Translations under genes and position numbers: made by a program
The notes under the pieces: model-generated
What the model saw: the letters and a program-made list of their open reading frames with translations, nothing else
What the model was told of the DNA's origin: nothing
Databases searched by the model: none
Assembly (NCBI RefSeq): GCF_011397635.1
Contig: NC_064770.1
Span: 31,023,098 to 31,087,097 of the forward strand
From: Epinephelus fuscoguttatus
Lineage: Eukaryota; Chordata; Actinopteri; Perciformes; Serranidae
Reading direction: 5' to 3'
DNA length: 64,000 bases
Part shown: positions 13,601 to 27,002 of the stretch, piece by piece
How positions within the stretch are numbered: position 1 is the stretch's first letter
Layout: each line of letters opens with the position of its first letter

Positions 13601-14149
13601 GGTGGCTAAAAGATTTGACATAAATATCCAAAACAGAGTTCCAATTTATGAAATCATATATACAATCTCCAAATGATGCTTTGTTCTCAAAACTCCTCAA
13701 ACTGTACAATCAACAAAATCACAAACTAGTGTCTAAATAGAAATTGCCGTAACCAAAAACTCATTTTAGCCAAAGAAACGATACAGCTTCACCCTACATT
13801 TGTGTCTCTTTCTATTTTTTTCTGTACTTATTGAGTTTAAAGTTTTTCATCTCTTCATATATTGTCAGACAGTGCATGTGGTGACACAGCAAAAAAAAAA
13901 AAAAATTCCCCTCATTAAGAATACAATGCTGAAAATGGGGGGTTCTCAGGTGAACTCTGTACTAGTGTTAAATGTTCTTGCCAACCCAGTCGCCAGAAAA
14001 AAGTTGGCATTGTACATGTCTGCAAAACATTGATATGTTTGCTCATTATTATGTAGCAGATACATTACAAATGTATGTTTCTATAATGCTATGGCTAACT
14101 TGTGGCTAGGTTTAGGGACAAAAACCTCTTGGTTATGGTTAGGAAAACA

Positions 14150-14535
14150 TCATTCATTCAGTAATTTATTCATTTTCCGTAACCGATTATTCTGTTAGGA
14201 GTCATAAGGGGGCTGGAGCCTATCCCAGCTGACATTGGGTGAGAGGCAGGGTTCATCCTGGACAGGTCACCAGACTATCACAGGGCTGACACATAGAGAC
14301 AGACAACCATTCACACTCACATTCACACCTACGGACAATTTAGAGTCACCAGTTAACCTGCATGTCTTTGGACTGTGGGAGGACGCTGGAGTACCCAAAA
14401 AAAACCCAAGCTGAGATGGGAGGACAGGACATGAGGGGCTTCTCCACCCTGAACCTCCCTCACCAGGCTCGAACCAGAACCCTATTTGCTGTGAGGCAAC
14501 AATGCTAACCACTGAACCATCATTTCACCCTGGAA
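14150..14535 (-). mobile_element. SINE copy, family A, near full length (minus orientation)
   Basis: On the minus strand the head reads GTGGTTAGCATTGTTGCCTC (A-box region) and then GGTTCGAGCC (B box), followed by the shared body and a tail ending in gaatgaat-type repeats. The most complete of three copies in the window. Confidence 0.8.
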
Positions 14536-14559
14536 ATGTTTTGGCTTAGAATAGCTGGT

Positions 14560-15375
14560 TGGGTGGGCACAATCCTAGCAGGAAAAACAGCAATGTTTCA
14601 GAAAAAAAATCAACTGTGTTTTGTGGCACTATCCCTGCTGGAAAAATAGCGATGGGTTGCTACAAAACATCCATGTCTGGGGCCTCAAGAGCTGCTGGAA
14701 AAACACAGATGGATCACCACAGACACCTGCATTTAGAGCCTAAAAAGCTGCTGGATAAACAAAGATGGATTGCTGCAGAACACTCATGTTCAGAGCCTTA
14801 AAAGCTGCTAGAAATACACAGACAGGTTGCAACACAACACAGTCATGTGGTGCCTAAAATGCTGATGGAAACTCACTGATGGTTCACTACTAAATGCCCA
14901 CATTTGGAGCCCTAAAAGCCTCTGGAAACACACCAACAGGCTACAAACCACCCACATTTGGAGCCTTTAAAGCCACGGGATCAACAAAGATGCAATACCA
15001 CACCCACATTTGAAGCCTATAAAGATGGTGGAAACATAGGTAGAACAGCCTGTTTTGTTGTTTGTTGGTCTAATGGAAACACACTGATGGGTCACTACTA
15101 AATGCATACATTTGGAGCCTTTAAAGCCTCTGGAAACACATCAACAGGTCACTACAAAACACCTACATTTGGAGCCTTTAAAGCCTCTGGATTGATGAAG
15201 ATAGGGTGATACAAACCACCCACATCTGGAGCCTTTAAAGACATGGGATCAACAAAGATAGGGTGATACAAAACACCTACATTTGGAGCCTTTAAAGCTA
15301 CTGGTACTACAAACACAGGGCAATGCAATACACCCACATTTGAAGCCTATAAAGTTGATGGAAACACAGCTAAAA
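14560..15375. repeat. 56-bp VNTR/satellite-like array
   Basis: About 14 degenerate units. The landmark ttggagcctttaaagcctctgg recurs at spacings of 52-58 bp (for example 15112, 15168, 15226, 15282, 15339). Units on the right are most alike; those on the left are eroded. Confidence 0.85.
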
Positions 15376-16849
15376 CAGCCTGTTTTGCTGTTTGTTGGTC
15401 TCGAGCAATGGTCTGCAGTGCAGCTTTGCAGGCATCTCACCAAGGTGACACACCATCCACCATCCCCACTGCCTCCCGATTACAGAATCAGCTTATATAC
15501 TACATAACTTTTATATGCTCCATATGAAATGTGCAAATGTACTGTATTCATGGTTTGCGGAGATGTGCAATGCAGACATTTTCATCCTGTGACTGGGCTG
15601 GTTTTTGCACACTGTGTGAAGAGACCCAGAAAGGATTGCGTCACTGAACATCGCTCATCCAATTTCAATGTGTCCAAATAAATGGTTAGAGCAATCAGGT
15701 TGTGATTTGAATGCAGTGCTGCAAGTTCAAGGAAAACAGCCACTGGCTGCACAAAACGTCACCATTAGTTTCCAGATATAGTAATACCCAAAGGAGATTT
15801 TCCTTGCCCTCAGATGAGGGTCTAAGCTTGTTTTCATGTATTATTTTCATAATGTGAGCCCTGAGTGTAACAGAGAATAAAGGCTATATCAACAGAAATT
15901 GCCGGAGGATTGCCAGTTTGAATCCTGTGTGTGCGTGTGTGTGTCTGTGTGTGGGGGGGGGCATCCTTTCCTCTCCCCGCCTGCCCCCGTGTTGTTTAGG
16001 TGCCTTTGAGTGAAGCACTTAGCTCTGAACTGCTCCAGCTGAGCAACTTGTTATTAACAGTGAGGTGCAGCTCCCAGGTGTGAATGTGTCTGTCTATGAG
16101 TGCGAAAAAAGGCAGGCTACATGCTCAGCAAACCTTGCCTGAGTAAATCAAATTTTAGAAAGAAAAAAGAAAGTTCTAGCGGGGGGACGTGTTGTGGAAA
16201 GTATTAGAAGATTAACATCTTATTTGTCCTTGCAATCAGCAGCGATGTGAGTGCAGCCGTATAGGAAAGTAGAGAAGAGACTGTATAGAGAATTGGTTTT
16301 GAATCACGAGGAAATTGCCTATCGCAGTAACTGCATTTACCATGAGACCATCACACTCACACAGACACACAGATATACACAAAGACAATAGGAGAGAGGG
16401 AGGCAGTAAGAGTGCTGGGAGAACACAAAAAGAGTGAGCGAGATAGCAAAATGGAGCAGGTGGGAGGAAAGAGAGGAGATAAGACGGATAGAACAAAAAG
16501 TAGTAAAATGCATGCAGAGAGGAGTCATTAATCTTTGAGATGCCCCTTCCTCTTTTGTTCTAAATTGCCTGCTATTTATAGGCTGTCGTCGGGGCTGCAC
16601 CCCGGTGTCGAGGATGTTCTCATTGGTCCAGAGAGAGGTCAGAGGTCAAGTGATTTAACTCCAATCGCAGACTGTGTGTCTACTATGCGTGTGTATGTGT
16701 GCGTGAGAGAGTGTGAAATGATTTAACTGTGCTCTGAATGTGTGTCTCCTGCGGCTTCATTATCCAAGCTGGAGAATCACACACTGAGGCAGCAGAATCA
16801 CCTTTTAATGGGACTATTTTCAGCAAAATGGAAAGGAATGAGATAAGGC

Positions 16850-16900
<51 letters not shown>

Positions 16901-16994
16901 TCAAGTGATAGAAGACATTTACAATCAGCAATAATGCAACACATTCTTTACAGAGGCATCAGGACAACTTTTCAGCTGGTTGTGCTGTTGGTAA
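15376..16994. other. Non-coding stretch with microsatellites
   Basis: A GT-rich run ending in poly-G near 15928-15961 and a long (AC)n array at 16851-16896. No exon recognised. Confidence 0.5.
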
Positions 16995-17250
16995 AGTAAC
17001 GAGTGGACACTTTTGCCCCAAAAATACAGCAGAATTTGTCGGATAAAGCCCAGTGGATGGTCATTGTGGATCTTATAAAGGAAGAGATGGATATAATATA
17101 TAATATATCAACTTTTAATAAGGGCAGACAACTTCCCCAGCCAGTCCAAGACTGGGAAAAAGATTTAGCTGTCTCCTTTGATATCAATTCCTGGTTCTTC
17201 TCAATGACCCATAACTCTGAACTGCAACTTACTCAATACAAAGTTCTACA
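16995..17250 (+). mobile_element. LINE ORF2 C-terminal scrap
   Basis: Reads FNKGRQLPQPVQDWEKDL and LQLTQYKVLH, resembling the WEKDL...LxQYKxLHR region after the reverse transcriptase of L1-like fish elements. It is cut off abruptly by the following element. Confidence 0.55.
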
Positions 17251-17255
17251 TACAG

Positions 17256-17700
17256 TGCGTTTACATGGACAGTTTAATTCCCTTTTCATTCGGAATTAAA
17301 GTTCATTCCTATTGAAAGTGATCTTGTAAACACCTAATTCGGAATGAAAATGGCCAATGCGATTGAATATTCATTCCGATATAAGGGGCTGGAATATTCC
17401 GTTTCTAATTCGCACTTGTATACCCTCATTCCTCTTTAAGTTCATTCCAGTCTTTCTGCACATGCTTGTTTCCTTGCCCTTCTGGCACGATGACGTATAT
17501 AGTGTGCGTGGTCCCATGGAAGCATTATTTTTAATTTCTACGTTAGAAGACTTGAAAATCTTGACAAGATTGGATGGTCGGAAATACAAAAACTCTGAGA
17601 TTTACCTAGCGATGGCAGAAAAAATGCAGGAAGACGGGTTCGTCGACAGAGATGGAACAAGGACTACAGTATTTCCTTCCGGTAAACATAAACATGTAAC
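17256..17700 (+). mobile_element. Harbinger-type element scrap with Myb/SANT-like ORF
   Basis: Starts GCGTTTACATGGACAGTTTAATTC, typical of fish DNA elements. The reading frame at about 17530-17650 includes LTRLDGRKYKNSEIYLAMAEKM, like the Myb/SANT-type protein of Harbinger elements. The matching right end was not found. Confidence 0.45.
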
Positions 17701-19489
17701 ATCCACCTCGTCCCCTATCCAATCAGAAACCTTCCCTGCCCTACCAATTGCTAAAAATGCACAATAATTCACTCATGCACACTTTTAATTTGGTAACTAC
17801 CTCCTCCTACAGCCGGTGGCATCGATGCCCCCTGTACACACACCTACACATCCCTCAATTATAGAACGGCCAGACCACAACATCTGCCAGACTCTATTTT
17901 ATTTCTATGCATTTTCTCATTTCTCCCTAGTCAACACATTCATTTCTTACTTTTCAATATGTACATGTATTATTATAATTTCTATGATTTGTTTCTTTAG
18001 AATTATCCTTATTTGGTTTGCTATGTTTTTTACATTCATACTTAGTCAAGCTCTGTATGAATGTTACCATATTTTCTTTTTCTGTCCTTGTGTTTTTGTA
18101 TACACTTTTTTTTGCAGTAATAAAAAAGTAAAAAAAAAAAAGTTTACTTCTCTGCATTTGCTTCACTTCCAAAACTTGACAAGGTGAAGAGAGTTATGGT
18201 CCGAAAGCTGCAGCTAAACATTATTAGTGATAGTCGTGTAAAAGTACATGGGAGGACAACCTACTGTATTTAACTGTTCCAAATGCTCCCCGTTTTTTTA
18301 ATCGACATGGATTTGTGTGACTGAAAGAAATAGTCACATACGTTGTGGCATCTAACAGCCAACCTTTTCTATACATAGTTATAAATTAACTAAATATTAA
18401 GCAACTTGTATAAAGATATTAGTTTATTTGTTTTATGTTGATTACCGCACACTCTGCTCATTTTGCTCATCTGGAAACTGTGAAAAGGGTCACATAGAAG
18501 ACTTGCCGATGACTGGAAAAACTTATTGCACAATAACAGTTTTAATCTCCAGCCCATTATTTTATGTATGTTTGAGTGCTTGCAGACACTTCCTCTGTCT
18601 CCCTCCTCTCAGGCACCCAGGAAATGGTGTCTGACCATGACCAAGGCCCTGCTCCTCATAAGTGTAATTTACTTTGAATGATGACATTGCTCAAGTTAAA
18701 AGTTGAGCAAACTTTGATGGGAGATATGGGAGTTCACCAAACCCATTGCACTGATAAGAGTCATAGTTATTTTGTCCCGCCCTAATGTCTGCAACAAAAC
18801 TAAAAAGGAGGCTGAGGGAGGTGTCAATCATACACATCTATTAACATCCACACAGTCCTGAGAAAAGTTTTAACTAGCCAAAAGAAGTGGAAACACCTGT
18901 GTAGGTGAACTGTGTAGGGCCATCAACTTAATGACTCATCAACTCCGTAGGGCTTACAAAGAAAAACAGTACTATACCTGAACTAATAATGAAGTTACAG
19001 ATCTTTCACTGGGACTACTAGCTACTACTGAAGAAATACCCCAATTACACCTCCATGGTGTGTTCCTTAGAGTAAAGAGGACACTATTTAGGGGTTCAAG
19101 CACGGTCGCTTACTGCATTGTTTTCTCATTATTCTTTCTTCTATTATAATTATTTTCCCCCTCTAAAAAGGTGTTCATGCAGCAAAAAACAAAACACCAA
19201 GTCACCAAAACTGGCAGGTGGGTTGCAAATTCCACCCACTACTCACATGACACACACTGACCTCAAGGTGACGCTGTATTAATCAAGTTCACATTTTCAC
19301 AATCATCTCAAAAATGGCTTAGCTGAGAGAATTATTTCATCATTTTAATTATCTAAAAATGTCAAATTTGGTGATTAGCTTCTCAAATTTCTCAAAATTC
19401 TATTTTCGATATCTAGTCAGCGTTCGCTTGGCCATTCATCGGAAAGCTCAGTCAGGATCATCTTCAGACCTCACTGATCTTAAAAGTCT
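17701..19489. other. Non-coding stretch, nothing recognised
   Basis: T-rich and AT-rich, no exon or definable repeat. Confidence 0.5.
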
Positions 19490-19700
19490 TGTGTGTAGGA
19501 TTTAGTGGCATCTAGTGGTGAGGTTGCAGATTGCAGCCAACTGAAACTTCTCCCATGTGCCAAATGTGTAGCAGAACTGTAGTGGCTGATGCAAAGACGT
19601 CTAGAGCCAGTGTTTGGTTTGTGCATTCTGAAGCTATGGAAGAAACCAGTGCTGAAGAGTAACTACTTACATATTGTTAGTATGTATCTTTACATCTCCG
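19490..19700 (+). repeat. MITE family B copy 1
   Basis: Contains gtgtaggatttagtggcatc and gagccagtgtttggtttg. The same motifs occur inverted at 55160-55470, so this is a dispersed family. Confidence 0.65.
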
Positions 19701-19967
19701 CTGACCAGTGAATACTTGGTCAAGACCCCTGGGGATCATGTTCCGACATGGCAGACGAAATGGCGTCAGAAGTGCTAGGCTTACTGATGAATGGACAAGT
19801 TAGACTAATTTTAGTTGGCCCAAGGCCAAGTTAAATGTGTCAAGGCACCATTTTAGGTAATAGTATACATGCCACCATCCCGTATAAGCTGTGTCTCTCT
19901 CTGTTCACACCTATCACATAGCTTCTGCATGTAGCCATGTTGATCTAAGCTCGTAATTAAACGTGCA

Positions 19968-20441
19968 TTAAGAAAGAACTCTGTGATTGGCCTCGTCCTT
20001 GAATACTCTCACATATAATGGATATAAAGTCTCTCTTTTAGCAAGAGACTGAGGAGATGATGTGAGTGCTTTTTCTGAGTTATGCGAGACAGCTTTTGCC
20101 TGAGAGGGGTGAGCCGAGCTTTTAGAGACATCGTTGTGCTTGGCATTGGTAGCCAAAGTCCGAAGCTGAGAGAGCTCCGAGCCTGGAGCAGCAGTGATTC
20201 CGTGAGGTTTTAACAGTTCCAGAATCTCTGCGTTTAAACCTTCATGACGGGCAGCTATCCACGCACTGTGCCAGGTGTTCGACGGTGTAGAGGACTGCTC
20301 CAGTAAATCGGCCTCAAACAGTTCAGATTCACAGCCTGACATCATGAAACAAGATGACAGCCTGAAAATTAACAGCAACACCAAATGTATACTCACCATA
20401 AGCAGCAGGGGTGGTGACAGATGTACACACAGCTGCAGCAT
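19968..20441 (-). CDS. Orphan single-exon ORF with hydrophobic leader and a Lys-Arg site (doubtful)
   Basis: The 157-codon ORF starts at ATG 20441. The N-terminus MLQLCVHLSPPLLLMVSIH continues into a Leu/Ile-rich stretch, which could be a signal peptide or signal anchor. The remaining mature part is Ser/Ala/His-rich with few cysteines. Near the end, SLAKR precedes ETLYPLYVRVFKDEANHR, which looks like a prohormone-convertase site. I do not recognise the family. It stands alone, with no supported neighbouring exon and no obvious poly(A) signal. A gtgagt...ttttcag stretch inside the leader is only 35 nt, too short for a vertebrate intron. It may be a chance ORF. Confidence 0.22.
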   Translation of the reverse strand: MLQLCVHLSPPLLLMVSIHLVLLLIFRLSSCFMMSGCESELFEADLLEQSSTPSNTWHSAWIAARHEGLNAEILELLKPHGITAAPGSELSQLRTLATNAKHNDVSKSSAHPSQAKAVSHNSEKALTSSPQSLAKRETLYPLYVRVFKDEANHRVLS

Positions 20442-21618
20442 CAAAGGACTGCGAGCAGGAAAAGAGCCATATTTAAAATGAGTAGCAGTAAGATCATAGG
20501 AGTTGTTAAAGCAATCCCACTCTCTCTTTCAAGTATACAAGCCAATCAGTTTTGATCAAAATAGCCACAAAGGGTCGTGAAACATGTCCTCACTGAAGGT
20601 CATAAGCTACTTCAAATGGTAGTGAAACTAGATTCACATACCTCAGAGCGTGAGCATTTAGTGATGACCATGACAAATTACTTTTAAGAAAATCAAGAGC
20701 TTTACTTTTTGTCGTTTTTAACCATTTGAAACCTGGAGCGACATCGCTTTTCTTGTGCTGCTTTCAGACGTCTTTCACAAGTATTGAAACCCATGTACCC
20801 TGAGCAAATTGGTGCTTTAAAAAAAAAAAAAAAAAACATGCTGAAGAAAAAGGCAATGACCAACTTGATTAGAAATTTTCCAAAAATTGCAAAAAAAAAA
20901 TGAATAGATTTAGAAAATGATTTAAACAAAAAAAATAAGCTTGGGAAAAGCTGCATTTATAATTATCATTATCATATATCTAAAGTCATGTTACAGAATT
21001 ATTATAATTTTTTAAGCTATTTTTTCAGGTCATTTCCTTTTTTGTTTTAAAGTTTCTTTTTTCCCTATTTTAAAAATTATTTTCTTTTCTTTTTTTCTTT
21101 TTTTTTTACTTTTCTTGCAATTTTTAGGGGCCATTTCTTCTTTTGTTGCTCATTGCCTTCTTCCCAAGCCAAATTGCTCAGGTTTCATGGGGTTAATATG
21201 AAACAAGCATCCAAAATGTTTGAAAATCTGCTTAGCCCCAATTATTGCCATTTGCAGCTATCTAGTTTTTGAATGACATCATTCTAGGTTGTCTTTCACA
21301 TCTGAGAAATTGTTGAGAATGATGTATCCTAATCTTGTCAAATGTCCAGTAAGGCTGAGGTCCTATGGGAGATATTTCTTTAAACAGCGGGTAAAAATGA
21401 ATTTCAAGGAGTGAGATCCACGTGAAGGCTGCAAAAGTTTCCAGCTCCCTCATCAGTGTCACAGCTTGGTTCCATGCCAAGCTCGGCCTGCTAGTGTCCT
21501 GCAGGGACAGACGTTGTTGCGACAACTGGAGTGCATGTGAAGGCCAATCAGATGAAAACCCCCGGCCCACGTCAGGTCCCATGATGTCTCCGCTTCACTT
21601 GCAGTAAATTGTTTGTGA
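20442..21618. other. Non-coding stretch with poly-A/poly-T tracts
   Basis: Poly-A near 20818-20836 and a strongly T-rich tract about 20990-21140. No exon recognised. Confidence 0.5.
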
Positions 21619-21662
<44 letters not shown>

Positions 21663-21915
21663 ACATGTATGTTGGGTAACAGCATGCCTGCTGGCTGTGG
21701 TGTCCATCTTGGCTGTGTCATCGTTCGCTGACCTGTCTGTGGTGATGGTTTGTGACACCCCTCTCTCTTCTGCCTGTGTGTGTGTGTGTGTGTGTTCTTT
21801 ATTTCATGTCACATTAACACTTTTATAGACTTCTCGTGCATTAAATTATCTCTCAGTAGTTGAAAGAGATGTGTGAGTGTGCAAATGTGGGCAATCTTAG
21901 GCTCACGTGTAAATA

Positions 21916-21968
<53 letters not shown>

Positions 21969-22088
21969 CCAAGCCCGCAGGACCTGTGGAAAGTGGGAGC
22001 TTGTTTGTTTTGTGGTTGTCATTGATTATGTGGACAATGATGTTGCTTTAATTGCATCTATGAAAATGTATCCTGACAGCATGACTGT

Positions 22089-22135
<47 letters not shown>
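21619..22135. repeat. Cluster of four (GT)n microsatellites
   Basis: Arrays at about 21622-21660, 21774-21795, 21918-21966 and 22086-22132, all GT on the plus strand. The stretches between them are unique sequence. Confidence 0.9.
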
Positions 22136-23036
22136 TGCATGCCTGTGGGTATTATTCTTCTTTACACGATGTGGAAACTTTGCTCCTTATTTGACCTCAA
22201 AGACTGCAAGGCAAAAACTAGGACACCGCAGTGAGTACACATTAGCTCACACACAACCGCAGACACACACTCACTCAGCAGATTCTTATGAACACAGCTA
22301 AAACAAACGCACATGTTTCATGTGTGAAATCACAGTGCTTTGTAAACAGGTTAAGACAAAACCTCCCGGATTTAAAGGGTCCTGCTTTTAGTTTCCACAC
22401 CAGACACAGCAAATCTAAGAGATACTATTTTATGCATCAGGGTTCTCAAAATTAGTCATACCGAGAAACCAAGAATTCAGCTGCAGACGGCCTTAACACT
22501 AACAAATATTTTATACTTTTTGAGGACATCCAGATGTCTACATCCCAAGGACCTCACACTCAGTGCCAGACCGAGGATATTCTGCGCCCTAGGCAACCTC
22601 CCCTTGTCCCCCTAGGGGAAAAAAATCGTTATTATTAGCCAAAACAAACAAGAACAAGAGGGAATGAGAAACACCACAAATATACAACTTCACCTTCTTC
22701 TCTCTTTTTTGTACCGCGCCCTAGATGGCTTTTTCGTTTTTATTTCCTTGCTCTAATTCTCTACACACACACCCCACTACACCATATCCGTTAATGTTGT
22801 AGCACAGGGGTGTCAAACATATGCCCCGGGGGCCAGAACCAGCCCGCCAAAGGGTCCAACCCAGCCCACTAGGTGACTTTGCACACCTTATGTTGATGTA
22901 CTTGTAAAGGCTGAGAGGTTTCAGGAGCAGTCTAAACAGTGAGCAGATACTTCATGTAAAATACTGCTTCAGAGGCTTTTCCACCCTGACCAGAATACAG
23001 CTCTCTGAAATAACAATAAATACTTTCTGTGGTCAT
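22136..23036. other. Non-coding stretch, nothing recognised
   Basis: Includes a likely unclassified repeat fragment around 22800-22880 (ggggtgtcaaacatatgccccggggg). No exon. Confidence 0.45.
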
Positions 23037-23618
23037 ATTTTAAGTAGCGTTGTGTCGTTCGCGAACGAATCGTTCAAAAGAACGAATCTGTTGTTCCGGT
23101 GCTGATTCATTCATTTCTCAGTTCAGTTGAGCTCAGCAGCAAGCGTGCAGGCCGGGAGTGGAACTGCCGATTCGATCCCTGCGAACGATGAATCACTCAC
23201 GAGTCGCAAGGCAGCCAGGGTGCAGTGAGGGACTGCCTACCATGTGACGAATCACTCAGTGAACGACGTAACCCCGATCCCTGAGTAATTCAAATCATTT
23301 CTTCTCTGTGATACACTTTCACAGGGTTTTCTCCAAGCTAACGGCTAATGTAGCCACCTCCCCATTGTTTTAACAGACTTAGTTTGCAAATAAACAAACT
23401 TAAAACGTTAGGCTGGCCAGTAATGAGACTCGCCAGTGCAGGGCAGACGCAGCAGCAGCAATCAGACTGAGTCGGACTACGCAGTACACAGTCAGGGCTC
23501 CTCCTGCCAAGCACTGAACAATTCGATGAACAAATCTTTTGAACAAATCTTTTTAATGAACTGACTCTAGTGATTCAGTAACATCTAAAGAGCTGCTTTG
23601 CCCGTCACTAATTTTAAG
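23037..23618. mobile_element. hAT-like non-autonomous transposon with perfect 8-bp target duplication
   Basis: The element is 23045-23610 (566 bp), flanked by identical attttaag at 23037-23044 and 23611-23618. Ends are TAGCGTTGTG and, inverted, TAGTGACGGG. The interior is rich in GAACGAATC/GAACAAATC motifs shared with the NLR-intron element. Confidence 0.87.
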
Positions 23619-26600
23619 ACATTGAACAATGTGCTAAAACTGTCAACCAGCAGCTTCAGTACAAAAGAATCTGTATCAGACTTCTATCTTAAAACGATGA
23701 GGGTGGAGCCCTGCTGCTGAGGCACTGACAAAACTTCAGTTTGTAAGGCAGGGGATGAATTAACCTGCATTTTTAATAGCTTCCACTTCAGTTGAAAGTT
23801 ATGACAAAAAGTCACATGTAATGAAAGTGAGCAGCAGACTGACTGAATGTGGAACAACTGAGACATACTGTTGAATGTGCATATAATTTATATCTGCTTC
23901 AGCTAACATTTGCTTCACAGAGTGACAGCCGCGAACTCGGGAGGTCCTGATTCAGAGCTTAACGAGAGATTCTACGTGTTGAGTGTTCCACCAGCAGCTG
24001 ATCATTTACACAAGATTCCTAGCTGTTAATGAGGTCTCTGAGAATCATGAGACAAGATCATTTAGACTCAGAAAGTCACAGTGACTCAATTTCGCTGAGC
24101 ACCACATGATAAGCATGTACTTATGGGGACACCTGAGCAGTAAACCCACATGTGACTTTTTATGTGACTCGTACTGCTAGGCCGTGGGAAGTAATATACT
24201 GCTGTAACAGTCTCCTGGGAAGGCTCTCCACCAGACTTTGGAACCTAGCTGCAGGGGTTTGCTCCCATTCAGCCACAAGAGTGTTAATTCCCAAGGAAGT
24301 CAAGTTCTCCCAAAACAAACTTATAACAATCAGCTTACCTTTAAAGCCTAGTTATGAATTAAATTCAAAAGCTACAGTGATTACTTAACTTGGTTAGAGG
24401 GGGGTTGACAAAATAAAGGGCGTGCCTTTGGCTCCCTACAGACACCAGCAGAAGATGGTACTAACGGAAATTTAAATAGGCTCAAACATGATTTATTTAT
24501 ATATTATTCCCCTCCCCAAATGAAAATACAGGAGAAAAAAAATCAATAAAAAAAAAGGTAATCAGAAGAATTTCCGCTTTAACAATTATCTACTTTGTCC
24601 AATTTAAGATAATCCAAGTGAGAAGGAAATGTCCAGTATTTGAAATGAAAAACAGGAACCATGAAAAAGCAATGCATTGCAAAAAAAATAATCAGGCTCT
24701 CCAGGGTGGAATCAAGAAAAGAAACAATCTGGTCCCACTTGTTAGTTTGCTCAGTCCTTTTACAGTGCTCCACACACCTGGAATCGAGTGGATAACTATT
24801 AAATAGCAAGTGTAAATGCATCCAAGAAGTGTTAGAAAGGGACTGAATTTCAACACATTTTAGCTCGATGTTGAACAGGTGTAAATGCACCCGTATGTAT
24901 AATTTTCACATCAGGGACCCAGGCCCAGATCCGAGTACACCTGACCCCAAAGTCCAGATTAGTGTGAACACTGTACAGCCTGAAAACGTGGTCTTAAGTA
25001 TGGTTCATGTGTACTCCGGCATGATACACATCAGGTGTGAACAACCATATTAAAACACAGAAGTGGATTTCTATTTCACGTGAGTAGAAGGACTTTTTAA
25101 CCAGTTATTTAACAGTCCCAATTTAATACTGATGTCTCTGTATCACACGGCAGTGCAGACCCAGATCTGGCTTTGCTGCTGACTTCGACATGCAGGCAAA
25201 TCTACGGCAGGAGGTGGAGAGCCCCACGCCCAACAGCAGCAGCTCCTCAATTCACCTTGCTGCTCTGACGGTCCGACAGTCCCCGGGTCAGTGGTGTCCG
25301 TATGGCATAGAGTTCTGCTTGGGCGCAAAAAGATGGAGCCCAAACCTACATGAACCTGCAAAGTTTCTCTCCAAGGTTGACCCATCCCTGAACCACTGCA
25401 CCAGTTTTGTGCCAGGGCCTGATTAAAAACCTGAATTTCAATTGTAAAGCATGTTATTTCTTATATACTGTATATTTTTTTAATAAGATAACATTTATTA
25501 CGAGCTAAGGGCTGACGTGTTTCCTCACACCACTTCTCCTTCTCTTCCTTCGTCTAATGCACGACAGGTTCGGCAGAGCGGGCTCTAGTGCACATGGCGA
25601 TTCATGACGATGCAGCATGCAGATGATGATCACTGCTCTTTGCTACATGTTACACACATCTCTCCCAGTGCTGAGGAGGCAGAAGCAAACCCCTCCGAAC
25701 AAGTCGCCTTGCAGCCCCTCTGTCTTTTCTGTCCCTCTCTCGTGCATGTGCACTATTTCTCTCGCTCCGTTCTCCACTGTAATGCTGTCATTCCGTCAGT
25801 TTCCCTTTCTGTCTTGATTCAATCCTGCAATGTACTGCCAGTATCATTAAAAAACAAAAACAAAAAGAAAGCACACAAATTACAAATTACAGCCAGCTGG
25901 GGCTGAACATGGGCGGGCCTAGTCGAGCTGAGGCAGAAAATCAGAGCTCTACACTGTAGCACAACAAAGTATCACGTAGATGATGACACAAGTGCACTTG
26001 GGTATGGACCAACATTACTAATGTGAAAGCTGAGCGTCAGGGGAGTGGAGAGGAGGGTGGCAAATGAACTTGGGCACAGTACGAAACAATCACACCGGAT
26101 ATAAAAAACGCCCAAAGACACAAATGTGATCTTCACCTTTCCCAGGTGTTATGTGCACCCCTATGATAAGGCCAGCTGAAGTGACACTAAAATACAGGAC
26201 AAAAGCAGCTTCTGCAGTTTCAACACAAATGGCTTGCAGAAGGTGTAACATGATGTTGTAGCATTTATTTGATCCCTGATAAGTTCAGGCCACTGAATAA
26301 TCTGTGTAAGTGAGGGAGCGACGCTTTGGCTGTCTACAGAACACAAACCAACTCTAGGCAATTATACAACTTTGTGACAAAATTAGTCCCTGGTTCAGAC
26401 CAAAGGAGACGACTCTAGGTCTGAAAGCAGCCTTAAACTTTTCTTCCACACTAAATCATTCTCGTCCACACCCTGCAATTTAAGCCCCGCGTGGAGCTTT
26501 TGGTTTCTCTCTTATAAAACAAGTTCTAAACACATACACACCAAACAAACACTATCCTGTATGAATGTAAGCAGCACACACAAACATGATCAGCAAGCAC

Positions 26601-26944
26601 ATGTCATGCATGTATGCATGTACTCGTACGCTTACACGACTATAGGAGGTACGGCACCGCCCCTGAATGCTCCTGTCTTTACTATCTTCCTTTTATCTTT
26701 GATGTCATTATCCAGCCTCCACTGCTCCTCTTACCTCACTTACCCTCCATTTTCTGAGTGTGTGTGTTTCTATATGACAGCAGCACTTATACCACTACTC
26801 ATCAAAATGCAATGTGGTCATGTCACTTCTTTCTTCATATGTGTGTTGTCCTCCTCACTATTCTGCTATTTCTTCCAACTACTCTCTCATGCTAGAAAGG
26901 GTGAGTGACAGGAGGAGCAATGGAAGTTCCTAACGCGCGCGAGA

Positions 26945-27002
<58 letters not shown>

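Noticed and set aside
14267..14512. tRNA-like boxes at 4.9-5.1, 14.5 and 59.3 kb as tRNA genes
   Set aside because: The A/B boxes sit in SINE heads; no cloverleaf-complete tRNA is seen.
20370..20404. gtgagt...ttttcag inside the 20.4-kb ORF, looking like an intron
   Set aside because: Only 35 nt, below the workable size for a vertebrate intron, and removal would shift the frame.
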